Notes under the pieces: model-generated
What the model was told of the DNA's origin: nothing
Seen by the model: the letters and a program-made list of their open reading frames with translations, nothing else
The model's database searches: none
Shown: positions 8,808 to 18,842 of the stretch, in pieces
Position numbering within the stretch: the first letter of the stretch is position 1
Layout: every line of letters begins with the position of its first letter
Translations under genes and position numbers: made by a program
Source: Bacillus sp. MRMR6
GTDB lineage: Bacteria; Bacillota; Bacilli; Bacillales; Cytobacillaceae
Assembly (NCBI RefSeq): GCF_001940785.1
Contig: NZ_MSLS01000001.1
Coordinates: forward strand, 226,739-290,738
Direction: 5' to 3'
DNA length: 64,000 nt

Positions 8808-9481
8808 AGGTAGCTGACAATCTTGAACGAGTTACACAACAGATAAGGAAGGCTTGTATCAAGGCGAATCGTTCCCCTGAAGAGGTCACCATCATTGCGG
8901 TTACCAAGTATGTGACTATAGGTAGGGCGCAAGAAGCACTAGATACAGGAATTGTTAACCTTGGCGAAAATCGTGATGATGGTCTTTTGGAGAAATGGGA
9001 AGTTTTAAGGGACAAGCCCACATGGCATTTTATCGGAACTCTGCAGACCCGGAAAGTAAAAAGTATTATTGATAAGGTTGACTATATTCATTCTGTAGAC
9101 AGGCTGTCATTAGCTGAAGAAATTAATAAGCGTGCAAGCAAAAAAATAAAATGCTTTGTTCAAGTAAATGTGTCAAATGAAGAATCAAAACATGGGATAA
9201 AGCCCGAAGATGTGCTGCCCTTTATTAATGAACTAAGCCGTTTTGAACATATCACGGTTGTTGGTTTAATGACTATGGCACCTTTTTCTGAAGATCAAGA
9301 ATTACTTCGATCCTGTTTTCAGAGGTTAAGGAGTTTACGTGATCAAGTACAGTCGCTTCATTTGGAATTTGCACCATGTAAGGAGCTGTCAATGGGGATG
9401 AGCAATGATTTTGTTTTAGCGATTCAAGAAGGTGCAACAATGGTAAGAATCGGCACCGCACTTGTCGGTGAGCATAGTTAG
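8804..9481 (+). CDS. ylmE: YlmE, YggS-family PLP homeostasis protein
   Basis: A 225-residue single-domain pyridoxal-phosphate-binding TIM barrel. The PLP lysine lies in IIAVTKYV (about K36). Family motifs [34 protein letters not shown] and the phosphate-binding SMGMSNDF and [10 protein letters not shown] are intact. The family controls PLP and amino-acid homeostasis rather than a defined enzymatic step. TTG 8804 has AAGGAGG 7 bases upstream and overlaps the ylmD stop. It is part of the ylmD-ylmH operon. Confidence 0.9.
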   Translation: MKVADNLERVTQQIRKACIKANRSPEEVTIIAVTKYVTIGRAQEALDTGIVNLGENRDDGLLEKWEVLRDKPTWHFIGTLQTRKVKSIIDKVDYIHSVDRLSLAEEINKRASKKIKCFVQVNVSNEESKHGIKPEDVLPFINELSRFEHITVVGLMTMAPFSEDQELLRSCFQRLRSLRDQVQSLHLEFAPCKELSMGMSNDFVLAIQEGATMVRIGTALVGEHS

Positions 9482-9497
9482 GAGTGAAGAACCAGAT

Positions 9498-9932
9498 ATG
9501 ACAATTAAATCAAAATTAAAAACATTTTTCTTTTTAGATGACCAGTATGATGAGTCTAATATGGATGCTTACGAAAAGGTGGAACCGGCTAAGCCTATAA
9601 AGCAGCAAGTAAAGCCACAGAATGTCGTCAGCCTACAAAGTGTCCAAAAGTCTTCGAAGGTCATTTTAGTCGAACCTAGAGTGTATGCTGAAGCCCAAGA
9701 TATTACAGATCACTTAAAAAGCAGACGTGCTGTGGTCGTAAACCTTCAGCGGATTGGCCATGAAGAAGGAAGGCAAATTGTGGACTTCTTAAGTGGTGCT
9801 GTCTATGCATTAGGTGGAGATATTCAAAAAGTAGGGTCCAGTATTTTCTTATGTACCCCAGATAATGTGGAGATCTCCGGTAATATTTCTGAGTTAGTTC
9901 AACAATCAGATTACCAAGATTCGAGGTGGTAG
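9498..9932 (+). CDS. sepF: Cell division protein SepF
   Basis: A 144-residue FtsZ-binding protein and membrane anchor of the Z-ring. The N-terminal amphipathic helix (TIKSKLKTFFFL) targets membrane; a variable acidic linker (about 15-50) leads to the SepF domain beginning KVILVEPRVYAEAQ and including DHLKSRRAVVVNLQRI, which forms rings. ATG 9498 was chosen: AGGAGTGA lies upstream and the N-terminus then matches SepF. An open frame extends upstream into ylmE but is not needed. Confidence 0.93.
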   Translation: MTIKSKLKTFFFLDDQYDESNMDAYEKVEPAKPIKQQVKPQNVVSLQSVQKSSKVILVEPRVYAEAQDITDHLKSRRAVVVNLQRIGHEEGRQIVDFLSGAVYALGGDIQKVGSSIFLCTPDNVEISGNISELVQQSDYQDSRW

Positions 9933-9937
9933 TGGGT

Positions 9938-10201
9938 ATGAATATGATTTTTGATTTTTTAATTACATTAATTAGTGTTTATAGATGGGTGTTAATTGTT
10001 TATATTTTCATGTCGTGGTTTCCTAACATGAGGGAGTCCCAAATTGGATCTATACTTTCTAGAGTCTGCGAACCTTTTTTAGAACCATTTAGAAAAATTA
10101 TTCCTCCTTTAGGGATGATGGATTTATCACCATTAGTAGCATTCCTCGTTTTAAGTTTTGCCCCTGCAGGCCTGGATGTTATACGTGACCTGCTATTGTA
10201 A
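9938..10201 (+). CDS. ylmG: YlmG, YggT-family membrane protein
   Basis: An 87-residue protein with two hydrophobic segments and the YggT signature YIFMSWFPN followed by EPFLEPFRKIIPPLGMMDLSP. YggT proteins lie in the sepF-ylmH cluster across Gram-positives and have been linked to division or membrane organisation; the function is unsettled. ATG 9938 is favoured because GAGGTGG precedes it at normal distance; a GTG at 9926, overlapping the sepF stop, is possible. Confidence 0.88.
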   Translation: MNMIFDFLITLISVYRWVLIVYIFMSWFPNMRESQIGSILSRVCEPFLEPFRKIIPPLGMMDLSPLVAFLVLSFAPAGLDVIRDLLL

Positions 10202-10241
10202 ATAATAAGATTCTGAATTTTGCGAGACCAAGGAGAAAACT

Positions 10242-11015
10242 ATGAACATCTATCAGCATTTCCGCCCGGAAGAACGCGAATATATTGACCAAGTAATGCA
10301 TTGGCGGGATTATGTAGAATCCACATACACCCCTAAACTCACGGATTTTCTTGATCCAAGAGAACAGCATATACTAAAGGTGATGGTTGGTGAAAACGGA
10401 AATGTGAGAGTACATCTTTTCGGTGGGATAATCGGATCTGAAAGACAAAGGGCTTTGATCGTGCCTGAGTATTTAACTCCTGAGTCCGAGGAATTTCAAT
10501 TATCTCTTCTTGAAATCGTTTATCCGATGAAATTCGTGAAGATCGAACACCCACAGGTACTAGGTTCATTGATGTCACTAGGTTTAAAACGTGGGAAATT
10601 TGGCGATATCTTGGTTCAGGATGGAACAATCCAATTTTTTTGTGCTAGTGAGATAAGAGATTATATTCGTACAAATCTTGAATCGATTGGCAGAGCAAGC
10701 GTTGAATTAAAAGAGTTAACTATAAAGGAAGCGGTATTAACTGAAAATAGCTGGATGGAGAACACTATTACGGTCACATCCTTAAGATTAGATACAATTG
10801 TTTCAGGAATCAATAATCTTTCCCGTCAAAAATCTCAATTATTTATTCAACAGGGTTTAGTTAGGGTCAACTGGACCTTAATCGAAAACTCCTCATTTGA
10901 TTGTGCAGAAGGTGACCTGATATCGGTCCGAGGGTATGGCAGAGTGAAAATATTGTCAATTGAGGGTAGAACTAAAAAGGATAAATGGAGAATTGTCATC
11001 GGAAAGCAAAAATAA
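10242..11015 (+). CDS. ylmH: YlmH, S4-domain RNA-binding protein
   Basis: A 257-residue protein with an N-terminal conserved region and a C-terminal S4 RNA-binding domain (about 180-245, beginning LRLDTIVSGI and including KSQLFIQQGLVRVNW). It was classed with division proteins by location, but work in B. subtilis links the S4 protein YlmH to ribosome-associated quality control; rqcH is also in this window. ATG 10242 has AAGGAGAAA upstream. Confidence 0.88.
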   Translation: MNIYQHFRPEEREYIDQVMHWRDYVESTYTPKLTDFLDPREQHILKVMVGENGNVRVHLFGGIIGSERQRALIVPEYLTPESEEFQLSLLEIVYPMKFVKIEHPQVLGSLMSLGLKRGKFGDILVQDGTIQFFCASEIRDYIRTNLESIGRASVELKELTIKEAVLTENSWMENTITVTSLRLDTIVSGINNLSRQKSQLFIQQGLVRVNWTLIENSSFDCAEGDLISVRGYGRVKILSIEGRTKKDKWRIVIGKQK

Positions 11016-11096
11016 TTTAGAAATACAGCAGGAGTCGCAAGAAAAATGTCGAATATCTGCTTATACATACTGAAAGAGATTCTTGGAGGTGGCAGC

Positions 11097-11612
11097 ATGC
11101 CGTTAACGCCGTTAGATATTCATAATAAAGAGTTTAATAAGGGGTTTCGTGGGTATGATGAAGATGAAGTGAATGAATTCCTTGACCAGGTAATCAAGGA
11201 TTATGAGTTAGTATTACGTGAGAAGAAAGAAATGGAAGAGCGCTTAACAGAAATGAAAGATCGTTTAGGCCATTTCGTTAATATTGAAGAAACCTTAAAC
11301 AAATCAATCGTAATTGCCCAAGAAGCAGGTGAAGATGTAAAACGGAATGCGCAAAAGGAAGCGAAGCTGATCGTTAGAGAAGCCGAGAAAAATGCAGATC
11401 GTATTGTTAATGAATCACTTTCAAAGGCAAGAAAAATTGCACTAGAAATCGAGGATTTAAAGAAACAGTCAAAAGTGTTCCGCACTCGATTTAAGATGTT
11501 AATTGAAGCACAATTAGATATGCTAAATACAGATGACTGGGACCATCTATTAGAGTATGAAGTAGATGCAACTGAATTAAAGGTACATGAGGAAGAGGAT
11601 TCATTAGCTTGA
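11097..11612 (+). CDS. divIVA: Cell-pole and septum protein DivIVA
   Basis: A 171-residue coiled-coil protein that recognises negatively curved membrane and positions division and polar partners. The N-terminal lipid-binding domain starts PLTPLDIHNKEFNKGFRGYD, followed by YDEDEVNEFLDQV and a long charged coiled coil (about 30-150). ATG 11097 has GGAGGTGG upstream; an extension to 11046 lacks homology. It is the last gene of the ylm cluster; the stop overlaps the predicted ileS promoter. Confidence 0.94.
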   Translation: MPLTPLDIHNKEFNKGFRGYDEDEVNEFLDQVIKDYELVLREKKEMEERLTEMKDRLGHFVNIEETLNKSIVIAQEAGEDVKRNAQKEAKLIVREAEKNADRIVNESLSKARKIALEIEDLKKQSKVFRTRFKMLIEAQLDMLNTDDWDHLLEYEVDATELKVHEEEDSLA

Positions 11613-11638
11613 CGAAAGCGTAGTCTTTCGCATATAAT
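11609..11638 (+). promoter_or_regulatory. Sigma-A promoter for the ileS T-box transcript
   Basis: TTGACG (11609-11614), an 18-base spacer and a perfect TATAAT (11633-11638). The -35 overlaps the divIVA stop codon. A transcript starting near 11645 would begin just before the T-box leader. Confidence 0.6.
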
Positions 11639-11654
11639 TTTTTAACATAGTCTA

Positions 11655-11917
11655 TTATAGAACGGCAATGAAAGGGACAGTATAATTTTTCAAAATGCTT
11701 TCATAGCGAGCTGGGGATGGTGTAAGCCTGGCATGGCAGAAAAATTAGAAAATCACCCTTGAGTCCCAGGTCGAAGCTCTATGAGTGTGTAGGTCCTGGC
11801 GGGTTATTCACGTTAGGGAATATCAAAGAGGATTGTATTTGCTTAATACAATTTATCGGGGTGGTACCGCGGGAATAAAACCTTCTCGTCCCTATTTAGG
11901 GATGAGAGGGTTTTTTT
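11655..11917 (+). promoter_or_regulatory. T-box riboswitch of ileS
   Basis: The canonical T-box GGGGTGGTACCGCGG is at 11858-11872. Upstream are a Stem I apical region (11703-11782: AGCGAGCTGGGG, GATGGTGTAAGCC, CACCCTTGAG), AGTA (11679-11682) and a possible Stem III (TGGCG...CGTTA, about 11798-11815). The terminator hairpin follows at 11881-11917 with a T7 run. Uncharged tRNA would stabilise the antiterminator and allow ileS expression. The specifier codon could not be placed confidently. Confidence 0.9.
11881..11917 (+). terminator. T-box-controlled terminator before ileS
   Basis: CCTTCTCGTCCCTA paired with TAGGGATGAGAGG through a short TT loop region, followed by GTTTTTTT. It is mutually exclusive with the antiterminator containing the T-box. 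Confidence 0.85.
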
Positions 11918-11970
11918 ATTGCAAATATTGGTCATTCTGTTCTATATAGAGGATTACAGGAGGAATAAAA

Positions 11971-14742
11971 ATGGATTATAAAGATACGTTATTGATGCCG
12001 AAAACTGAGTTTCCTATGCGAGGCAACCTTCCGCAACGAGAGCCACAAATTCAGTCAAAATGGGAAGAACTAGAAATTTACAAAAGAGTGCAGGAACGAA
12101 CTGAAGGGCGTCCAATGTTTATTCTGCATGATGGACCTCCATATGCAAATGGAGATATTCACATGGGGCATGCCTTGAATAAGATTCTAAAAGATTTTAT
12201 TGTCCGCTATAAATCGATGAGCGGCTTCAATGCACCATATGTACCAGGTTGGGACACACATGGTCTCCCTATTGAGCAGGCTTTAACAAACAAAGGTGTA
12301 AAACGAAAAGAGATGACAGTTGCCGAGTTCCGTCAGCTTTGTACAAAGTATGCACTTGAACAAATTGATAACCAGCGCGAGCAATTTAAGCGCCTTGGTG
12401 TACGTGGCGATTGGGAAAATCCTTATATTACCCTAAATCCAGAATACGAAGCACAGCAAATTAAAGTATTCGGGGAAATGGCTAAAAAGGGCTATATTTA
12501 TAAAGGGCTTAAACCGGTTTATTGGTCTCCTTCAAGTGAATCAGCGCTTGCTGAAGCTGAAATTGAGTATCAGGATAAACGCTCACCGTCTATTTATGTA
12601 GGATTTAAGGTAAAGGATGGTAAAGGAGTTCTAGACACTGACACACAAATTGTCATCTGGACTACGACTCCTTGGACGATTCCTGCCAATTTGGGGATTT
12701 CCGTTCATCCGGAATTATCTTATGTAGTGGTTGAAGTGAACAGTAAAAAGTTCTTAGTAGCAGAAGCTCTGTTAGAAGCAGTCAAGCAGGAAATCGGCTG
12801 GGAAAATCCAGCTGTTGTTCAAAAGGTTAAAGGAAGTGAGCTTGAATACATTCTTGCAGCACATCCGCTTTATGAACGTGATTCTCTTGTAATGCTAGGT
12901 GAACACGTAACAACCGATGCAGGAACAGGCTGTGTTCACACTGCGCCAGGACACGGGGAAGATGACTTCCATGTAGGACAAAAATATGGTCTAGATGTCT
13001 TAAATCCTGTAGATGATAAAGGGATTATGACGAGTGAAGCACCAGGGTTTGAAGGCTTATTTTACGATGAAGCAAACAAGCCAATTTCACAAGCGTTGGA
13101 AGAAGCGGGTGCGTTATTAAAGCTTTCCTTTATTACACATTCGTATCCACATGACTGGAGAACGAAAAAACCAGTTATTTTCCGTGCCACTGCACAATGG
13201 TTTGCAAGTATTAAAGATTTCAGGAACGAATTGCTTGAAGCTGTAAAGGAAACGAAATGGGTACCGGCATGGGGGGAAACACGTCTCTTTAATATGGTTC
13301 GCGATCGCGGGGACTGGTGTATCTCCAGGCAGCGTGTTTGGGGTGTACCAATCCCAGTTTTCTATGCCGAAAATGGAGAAGAAATTATTACAGACGAAAC
13401 AATCGAGCATGTTTCTAATCTCTTCCGGCAGTTTGGGTCAAACATTTGGTTTGAAAAGGAAACCATGGATTTGCTGCCTGAAGGCTTTACACATCCAGGA
13501 AGTCCAAATGGATTATTTACAAAAGAAACCGATATTATGGACGTTTGGTTTGATTCCGGTTCTTCACATCAGGCTGTTCTACTCGAAAGAGACGATTTAG
13601 TCCGACCAGCAGATTTATATCTTGAAGGCTCTGACCAGTACCGCGGCTGGTTTAACTCTTCCTTATCTACAGCTGTTGCCGTAACTGGTAAGGCGCCGTA
13701 TAAAGGGGTTCTAAGCCATGGTTTTGCTCTTGATGGAGAAGGCCGGAAAATGAGTAAGTCAATTGGTAATGTGGTGGTACCTGAAAAAGTTATGAAGCAA
13801 TTAGGGGCTGACATTTTACGCTTATGGGTTGCATCCGTTGACTATCAAGCAGATGTACGAGTTTCAGATGCAATCTTAAAGCAGGTGGCTGAGGTTTACC
13901 GGAAAATTCGTAATACGTTCCGTTTCTTGTTAGGAAATCTAGCTGACTTTAACCCAGATACAAATAAAGTTTCTTATGAAAACCTACGTGAAGTAGATCA
14001 ATTTATGCTTGTGAAACTGAATAAGTTGATTAAAAATGTAAAAAATGCTTATGAAAATTATGAGTTTGCTGGCATTTATCACGCTGTTAATAATTTCTGT
14101 ACGCTTGACTTAAGTGCATTCTATCTAGATTTTGCAAAGGATATTCTTTACATTGAAGCAGCTGATCAGCGTGACCGTCGTGCAATTCAAACTGTCCTAT
14201 ATGAATCACTGGTTGCGTTGACAAAATTAGTGACTCCAATTCTCTCACATACAGCAGATGAAGTGTGGAAGTTTATTCCTAATGTTGAAGGTGAAAGTGT
14301 TCAATTAACCGACCTTCCAGAATATCAGGATTATTCAAATGCTGACGAACTAGAAGTTAAGTGGACTTCATTTATGAAGCTGCGTGACGATGTCCTAAAA
14401 GCATTAGAAGAAGCACGTAATGAAAAGATCATTGGGAAGTCTTTAACTGCTAAAGTAACTTTGTATGTAAATGAAAAAACAAAAAATCTTTTAGATTCGA
14501 TTGATGAAAATGTTATGCAATTATTCATCGTTTCTGGATTCGAAGTAGCGGGCTTCTACGATCAGGCGCCTGAAAACGCGATTAAATTAGATACTGCTGC
14601 CATTGTCATCACAAAAGCAGAAGGTGACACGTGTGAACGCTGCTGGGTTGTGACACCAGAAGTCGGGCAAGATTCAGAGCATCCAACACTCTGCCCACGC
14701 TGTGCCGAAGTTGTTAAAGAAAACTACTCTCATCTAGCATAA
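11971..14742 (+). CDS. ileS: Isoleucyl-tRNA synthetase
   Basis: Class I aminoacyl-tRNA synthetase of 923 residues that charges tRNA-Ile. The ATP site motifs are HMGH (residues 64-67, the HIGH motif) and KMSKS (593-597). The central editing domain (about 190-390) contains [10 protein letters not shown] and [16 protein letters not shown]. The C-terminal zinc-binding knuckle has CERCW and LCPRC. Length matches B. subtilis IleS and no damage is seen. Expression is controlled by the upstream T-box. ATG 11971 has AGGAGG upstream. Confidence 0.97.
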   Translation: MDYKDTLLMPKTEFPMRGNLPQREPQIQSKWEELEIYKRVQERTEGRPMFILHDGPPYANGDIHMGHALNKILKDFIVRYKSMSGFNAPYVPGWDTHGLPIEQALTNKGVKRKEMTVAEFRQLCTKYALEQIDNQREQFKRLGVRGDWENPYITLNPEYEAQQIKVFGEMAKKGYIYKGLKPVYWSPSSESALAEAEIEYQDKRSPSIYVGFKVKDGKGVLDTDTQIVIWTTTPWTIPANLGISVHPELSYVVVEVNSKKFLVAEALLEAVKQEIGWENPAVVQKVKGSELEYILAAHPLYERDSLVMLGEHVTTDAGTGCVHTAPGHGEDDFHVGQKYGLDVLNPVDDKGIMTSEAPGFEGLFYDEANKPISQALEEAGALLKLSFITHSYPHDWRTKKPVIFRATAQWFASIKDFRNELLEAVKETKWVPAWGETRLFNMVRDRGDWCISRQRVWGVPIPVFYAENGEEIITDETIEHVSNLFRQFGSNIWFEKETMDLLPEGFTHPGSPNGLFTKETDIMDVWFDSGSSHQAVLLERDDLVRPADLYLEGSDQYRGWFNSSLSTAVAVTGKAPYKGVLSHGFALDGEGRKMSKSIGNVVVPEKVMKQLGADILRLWVASVDYQADVRVSDAILKQVAEVYRKIRNTFRFLLGNLADFNPDTNKVSYENLREVDQFMLVKLNKLIKNVKNAYENYEFAGIYHAVNNFCTLDLSAFYLDFAKDILYIEAADQRDRRAIQTVLYESLVALTKLVTPILSHTADEVWKFIPNVEGESVQLTDLPEYQDYSNADELEVKWTSFMKLRDDVLKALEEARNEKIIGKSLTAKVTLYVNEKTKNLLDSIDENVMQLFIVSGFEVAGFYDQAPENAIKLDTAAIVITKAEGDTCERCWVVTPEVGQDSEHPTLCPRCAEVVKENYSHLA

Positions 14743-14745
14743 AAT

Positions 14746-14780
14746 GAGCCCTGTGCAAAGAGCACAGGGCTTAAATTTTT
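14746..14780 (+). terminator. Terminator after ileS
   Basis: Perfect 9-bp stem GCCCTGTGC (14748-14756) with GCACAGGGC (14762-14770), loop AAAGA, then a T-rich run ending TTTTT. Confidence 0.85.
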
Positions 14781-14813
14781 CCACCTCCGTAAATTTATGT
14801 AGTTGATGTCAAA

Positions 14814-14836
14814 TGTTTAACCGTGTTAGTTAAACA
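14814..14836. repeat. 8-bp inverted repeat upstream of ylyA
   Basis: TGTTTAAC (14814-14821) and GTTAAACA (14829-14836) separated by 7 bases, 45 bases before the ylyA start. Operator-like in form, but no regulator is recognised. There is no T-run, so it is not a terminator. Confidence 0.4.
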
Positions 14837-14880
14837 AGTACGGAAACAATATAACAAAAGAAGAAACGGAGGATACAACG

Positions 14881-15180
14881 ATGAATGCTACCCAAGAAAA
14901 GCTGTTTTCGGAACTCCGTCAAACCCAATTAGAGATTATGGAAGCACTGCAATCTAAACAAGAAGATGAATGGATAACGCCAATTTTACAGGATGAATTG
15001 GCAGACATTAACTTAGCGATAGAAAAATTTGTGAATGGAAACTTTGGTCATTGCGAAACCACTGGAAAGCCATTACCAGATGATTTATTATGCATGCTAC
15101 CCACGGTTAAGACTGCAAAGGATACTGAGTTGGTTAATCATTACTACCGGAAACCAATTCACTCGTTTTTTTATATGTAA
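14881..15180 (+). CDS. ylyA: YlyA-like DksA/TraR-family protein
   Basis: A 99-residue protein with an N-terminal helical part (about 1-50) and a region resembling the DksA/TraR zinc finger: FGHCETTGKPLPDDLLCMLP. Only the first cysteine of the usual CxxC...CxxC set is kept, so zinc binding is doubtful, as in YteA-type relatives. Its place between ileS and lspA is that of B. subtilis ylyA, a small RNA polymerase-linked protein reported to influence sigma-G-dependent genes. The name therefore rests on synteny plus weak motif similarity. ATG 14881 has AACGGAGG upstream. Confidence 0.65.
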   Translation: MNATQEKLFSELRQTQLEIMEALQSKQEDEWITPILQDELADINLAIEKFVNGNFGHCETTGKPLPDDLLCMLPTVKTAKDTELVNHYYRKPIHSFFYM

Positions 15181-15182
15181 GA

Positions 15183-15212
15183 TTGTCGTTTCTTTAAAGT
15201 TTGTGCTAAAAT
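15183..15212 (+). promoter_or_regulatory. Probable sigma-A promoter for lspA-ylyB
   Basis: TTGTCG (15183-15188), an 18-base spacer and TAAAAT (15207-15212), starting directly after the ylyA stop and 43 bases before lspA. Confidence 0.45.
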
Positions 15213-15254
15213 GCTAAAGAAGTATAGTCTTCGTTAAGATGGAGGTATTTCTTA

Positions 15255-15746
15255 GTGTTTTATTATTTAATTGCACTTTTTATCATTTTGATTGATCAGG
15301 TTACGAAATGGCTAATCGTAACGAAAATGCACCTTGGAGAGAGTATTCCAGTTATTAATGATATTTTGTATATTACCTCTCATCGCAATCGAGGAGCAGC
15401 ATGGGGTATCCTGCAAGGGCAAATGTGGCTATTTTACGTTATTACAGTCATTGTTATTGTTGCAATCGTTTATTACATTCAAAAAGAAACAAAAAATAAA
15501 TGGTTGTTAGGGGTTTCTCTTGCTTTTATGCTTGGAGGAGCAATCGGCAATTTTATTGACCGGTTATTTCGCAAGGAAGTAGTTGATTTTATACATTCGT
15601 ATATTTTTGGCTATAATTTTCCGGTATTTAATATTGCGGATTCAGCTCTAGTCATTGGGGTAGTGTTGCTGATGATTCAAATGCTGCGCGATGAGAAAGA
15701 AGCGAAGGAGAAAACTTATGGAGAAAATGGTACACACCATTCTTGA
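15255..15746 (+). CDS. lspA: Lipoprotein signal peptidase (signal peptidase II)
   Basis: Integral-membrane aspartic protease of 163 residues that cleaves signal peptides from lipid-modified prolipoproteins. Four membrane segments are visible (about 3-19, 58-76, 84-101 and 125-143). Catalytic aspartates are D102 in GNFIDRL and D129 in FNIADS; NRGAAWG (about 45-51) and VDFIH are further family motifs. The start is GTG 15255, 9 bases after GGAGG. Its 3' end overlaps ylyB by 29 bases, implying coupling. Confidence 0.95.
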   Translation: MFYYLIALFIILIDQVTKWLIVTKMHLGESIPVINDILYITSHRNRGAAWGILQGQMWLFYVITVIVIVAIVYYIQKETKNKWLLGVSLAFMLGGAIGNFIDRLFRKEVVDFIHSYIFGYNFPVFNIADSALVIGVVLLMIQMLRDEKEAKEKTYGENGTHHS

Positions 15747-16623
15747 AGAGCAAAAAGGTGATCGAATTGATAAGGTCATTTCTACTTTAGATGAAGAGTG
15801 GTCAAGAACACAGGTCCAGCAATGGATAAAAGAAGGCAATATTCTTGTGAATGGCCAGAAAATAAAAACAAATTATAAGTGTAGTTTGAATGATCATATT
15901 GAAATTAATATTCCAGACCCGGAAGTACTAGATGTTATCCCGGAAGAGATGGATTTAACGATTTATTTCGAAGATAAGGATGTATTAGTTGTAAATAAAC
16001 CTAGAGGAATGGTCGTGCACCCAGCACCGGGCCATTTAACAGGAACGCTTGTAAATGGTTTAATGGCTCATTGTAAGGATTTATCAGGAATAAATGGTGT
16101 ACTACGACCGGGTATTGTACACCGGATTGATAAGGACACATCAGGTCTTTTGATGGTAGCAAAAAATGATATGGCACACGAAAAACTTGTAAATCAATTA
16201 GTGGAAAAGACGGTAACAAGAAAGTACCGGGCGATAGTTCATGGTGTTATTCAGCATGAATTCGGAACAATCGATGCACCGCTTGGGAGAGACACAAAAG
16301 ACCGCCAAAGCATGGCTGTTGTAGACAAGGGCAAGCATGCTGTGACACATTTCCATGTAATTGAAAGGTTCAAGGACTTCACGTATGTAGAATGTCAATT
16401 AGAAACAGGAAGAACGCATCAAATCCGTGTTCATATGAAGTATATTGGCTATCCATTAGCTGGTGATCCTAAGTATGGACCCAGAAAAACTTTGGATTTA
16501 AATGGACAGGCATTACATGCTGGAGTACTTGGGTTTAAACATCCTCGCACAAATGAATACCTAGAATTTGAAGCACCATTGCCAAGCGAATTTGTTCAGT
16601 TACTTGAGCAATTAAGAAAATAA
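15718..16623 (+). CDS. ylyB: RluD-family 23S rRNA pseudouridine synthase YlyB
   Basis: Pseudouridine synthase of 301 residues with an N-terminal S4 domain (about 14-75, [20 protein letters not shown]) and a catalytic domain whose conserved aspartate lies in [17 protein letters not shown] 15718 was selected because GAAGGAG lies about 7 bases upstream; ATG 15727 is an alternative. RluD enzymes modify uridines of helix 69 in 23S rRNA in Escherichia coli; the exact target here is not known. It overlaps lspA. Confidence 0.9.
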   Translation: MEKMVHTILEEQKGDRIDKVISTLDEEWSRTQVQQWIKEGNILVNGQKIKTNYKCSLNDHIEINIPDPEVLDVIPEEMDLTIYFEDKDVLVVNKPRGMVVHPAPGHLTGTLVNGLMAHCKDLSGINGVLRPGIVHRIDKDTSGLLMVAKNDMAHEKLVNQLVEKTVTRKYRAIVHGVIQHEFGTIDAPLGRDTKDRQSMAVVDKGKHAVTHFHVIERFKDFTYVECQLETGRTHQIRVHMKYIGYPLAGDPKYGPRKTLDLNGQALHAGVLGFKHPRTNEYLEFEAPLPSEFVQLLEQLRK

Positions 16624-16628
16624 CTTAC

Positions 16629-16657
16629 TTGACAGGTGTGGAAATCTAAAGTAAGAT
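16629..16657 (+). promoter_or_regulatory. Sigma-A promoter of the pyr operon
   Basis: A perfect TTGACA (16629-16634), 17-base spacer and TAAGAT (16652-16657). It lies just after the ylyB stop and upstream of the first PyrR attenuator; transcription should start near 16664. Confidence 0.8.
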
Positions 16658-16683
16658 AACAACAGTTGAATATGCCTTTAAAA

Positions 16684-17354
<671 letters not shown>

Positions 17355-17370
17355 ATAGACCCTTTTAATT

Positions 17371-17466
17371 TCAGTCCAGAGAGGCTGACAAAGGGGAATT
17401 GTCATTAATTGGTTTTAGTGGCATTTCTGTACCCCTTTGTGCCTTATTGGACGAAGGGGTTTTTAA
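17371..17466 (+). promoter_or_regulatory. PyrR attenuator 2 (pyrR-pyrP)
   Basis: The binding loop AGTCCAGAGAGGCT is at 17373-17386 and the terminator at 17431-17465 (CCCCTTTGT paired with ACGAAGGGG, T5). Same architecture as attenuator 1. Confidence 0.88.
17431..17466 (+). terminator. Attenuator terminator between pyrR and pyrP
   Basis: ACCCCTTTGT and ACGAAGGGGT with one wobble pair, followed by TTTTAATTTTT. Confidence 0.8.
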
Positions 17467-17514
17467 TTTTTGAGCATAATAAAGAGAAACCAAATATGGA
17501 GGAGAGTATACAGA

Positions 17515-18825
17515 ATGAATAACGAACCCATCCTAGACGTAAAAGACTATCCAAAACCAACTCAATGGCTTACATTAAGTCTCCAACATTTATTTGCCAT
17601 GTTTGGTGCAACTATACTTGTTCCATATCTTATTGGTTTAGATCCTGCTATTGCACTTATCTCAAGTGGGTTAGGGACACTGGCGTTTTTGTGGATAACG
17701 AAATGGCAGGTTCCAGCCTATCTTGGTTCTTCCTTTGCTTTCATCGTACCTGTTAAACTAGCGTACGAAGCAGGAGGCCCTGGAGCAGCTATGATAGGCA
17801 CCTTTCTTGCAGGTGTGGTTTACGGAATTGTAGCTTTAGTAATAAAAAAAGCTGGTCACCGTTGGATAATGAATTTACTGCCGCCGATTGTTGTAGGCCC
17901 TGTGATTATCGTAATAGGATTATCATTATCGGGAACAGCAGTGGATATGGCGATGAACAATCCGCAAGGAGATTATAGCCTAATCCATTTTTCCGCAGCA
18001 CTGGTGACACTAGCTGCAACGATTGTTTTCTCCATCTATCTGCGGGGAATGCTGAGTATTATCCCAATATTAGCCGGGATTGTTGTAGGGTATCTTTATG
18101 CATTAGCAGTAGGGCTGGTTGATTTTCAACCCGTAATGAATGCAAAGTGGTTTCAGATGCCTGAATTTATCATTCCATTTGTCAACTATGAAGTGAAAAT
18201 TACATTGGACTTAGTTGCCTTAATGGTCCCAGTGGCGATAGTAACCTTGTCTGAGCATATTGGTCATCAGCTAGTATTGAGTAAGGTCGTCGGCCGCGAC
18301 TATATTAAGAAACCAGGCTTACATCGTTCGATTTTGGGAGACGGAACAGCGACCATGATCTCTGGGTTAATGGGTGGACCGCCAAAGACAACCTACGGTG
18401 AGAATATCGGTGTACTAGCAATCACTCGAGTATACAGCGTATATGTAATTGCAGGTGCTGCTGTACTAGCAACCATCTTCGGTTTTATTGGAAAAATAAC
18501 TGCCTTGATCCAAACGATACCTACTCCTGTAATGGGCGGTGTCTCGATATTATTGTTCGGTATTATTGCTTCATCCGGTTTGAGAATGTTAGTCGATAGT
18601 AAAATTGATTTTGGAGATAAGCGTAATCTGGTGATTTCATCCGTCATATTAGTAATTGGAATCGGCGGTGCCTTTATCAAATTCTCAGAGGAATTAGAAA
18701 TCCACGGTATGGCCTTGGCTGCCATTTGCGGGATTGTACTACACCTGCTTCTGCCGGGCAAAGAACCCATCAAAGACAGTTTGTTTGATGAAACAGACGC
18801 TGATACTAATAAGAAAACGGCATAA
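17515..18825 (+). CDS. pyrP: Uracil permease PyrP
   Basis: NCS2-family uracil:cation symporter of 436 residues with about 12 to 14 membrane segments. Family motifs include QHLFAMFGATILVPYLIGLDP near the N-terminus and the substrate-site region VTLSEHIGHQL followed by GPPKTTYGENIGVLAITRV. ATG 17515 has GGAGGAGAG 9 bases upstream; an open frame back to 17470 is not homologous. It is controlled by attenuator 2, so uracil import falls when pyrimidines are plentiful. Confidence 0.95.
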   Translation: MNNEPILDVKDYPKPTQWLTLSLQHLFAMFGATILVPYLIGLDPAIALISSGLGTLAFLWITKWQVPAYLGSSFAFIVPVKLAYEAGGPGAAMIGTFLAGVVYGIVALVIKKAGHRWIMNLLPPIVVGPVIIVIGLSLSGTAVDMAMNNPQGDYSLIHFSAALVTLAATIVFSIYLRGMLSIIPILAGIVVGYLYALAVGLVDFQPVMNAKWFQMPEFIIPFVNYEVKITLDLVALMVPVAIVTLSEHIGHQLVLSKVVGRDYIKKPGLHRSILGDGTATMISGLMGGPPKTTYGENIGVLAITRVYSVYVIAGAAVLATIFGFIGKITALIQTIPTPVMGGVSILLFGIIASSGLRMLVDSKIDFGDKRNLVISSVILVIGIGGAFIKFSEELEIHGMALAAICGIVLHLLLPGKEPIKDSLFDETDADTNKKTA

Positions 18826-18842
18826 GATGAAGACCTTTTAAA

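Noticed and set aside
11614-11640. Terminator after divIVA (CGAAAG...CTTTCG)
   Set aside because: The 6-bp stem is weak, the T-run is 7 or more bases away, and the region is better explained as the ileS promoter.
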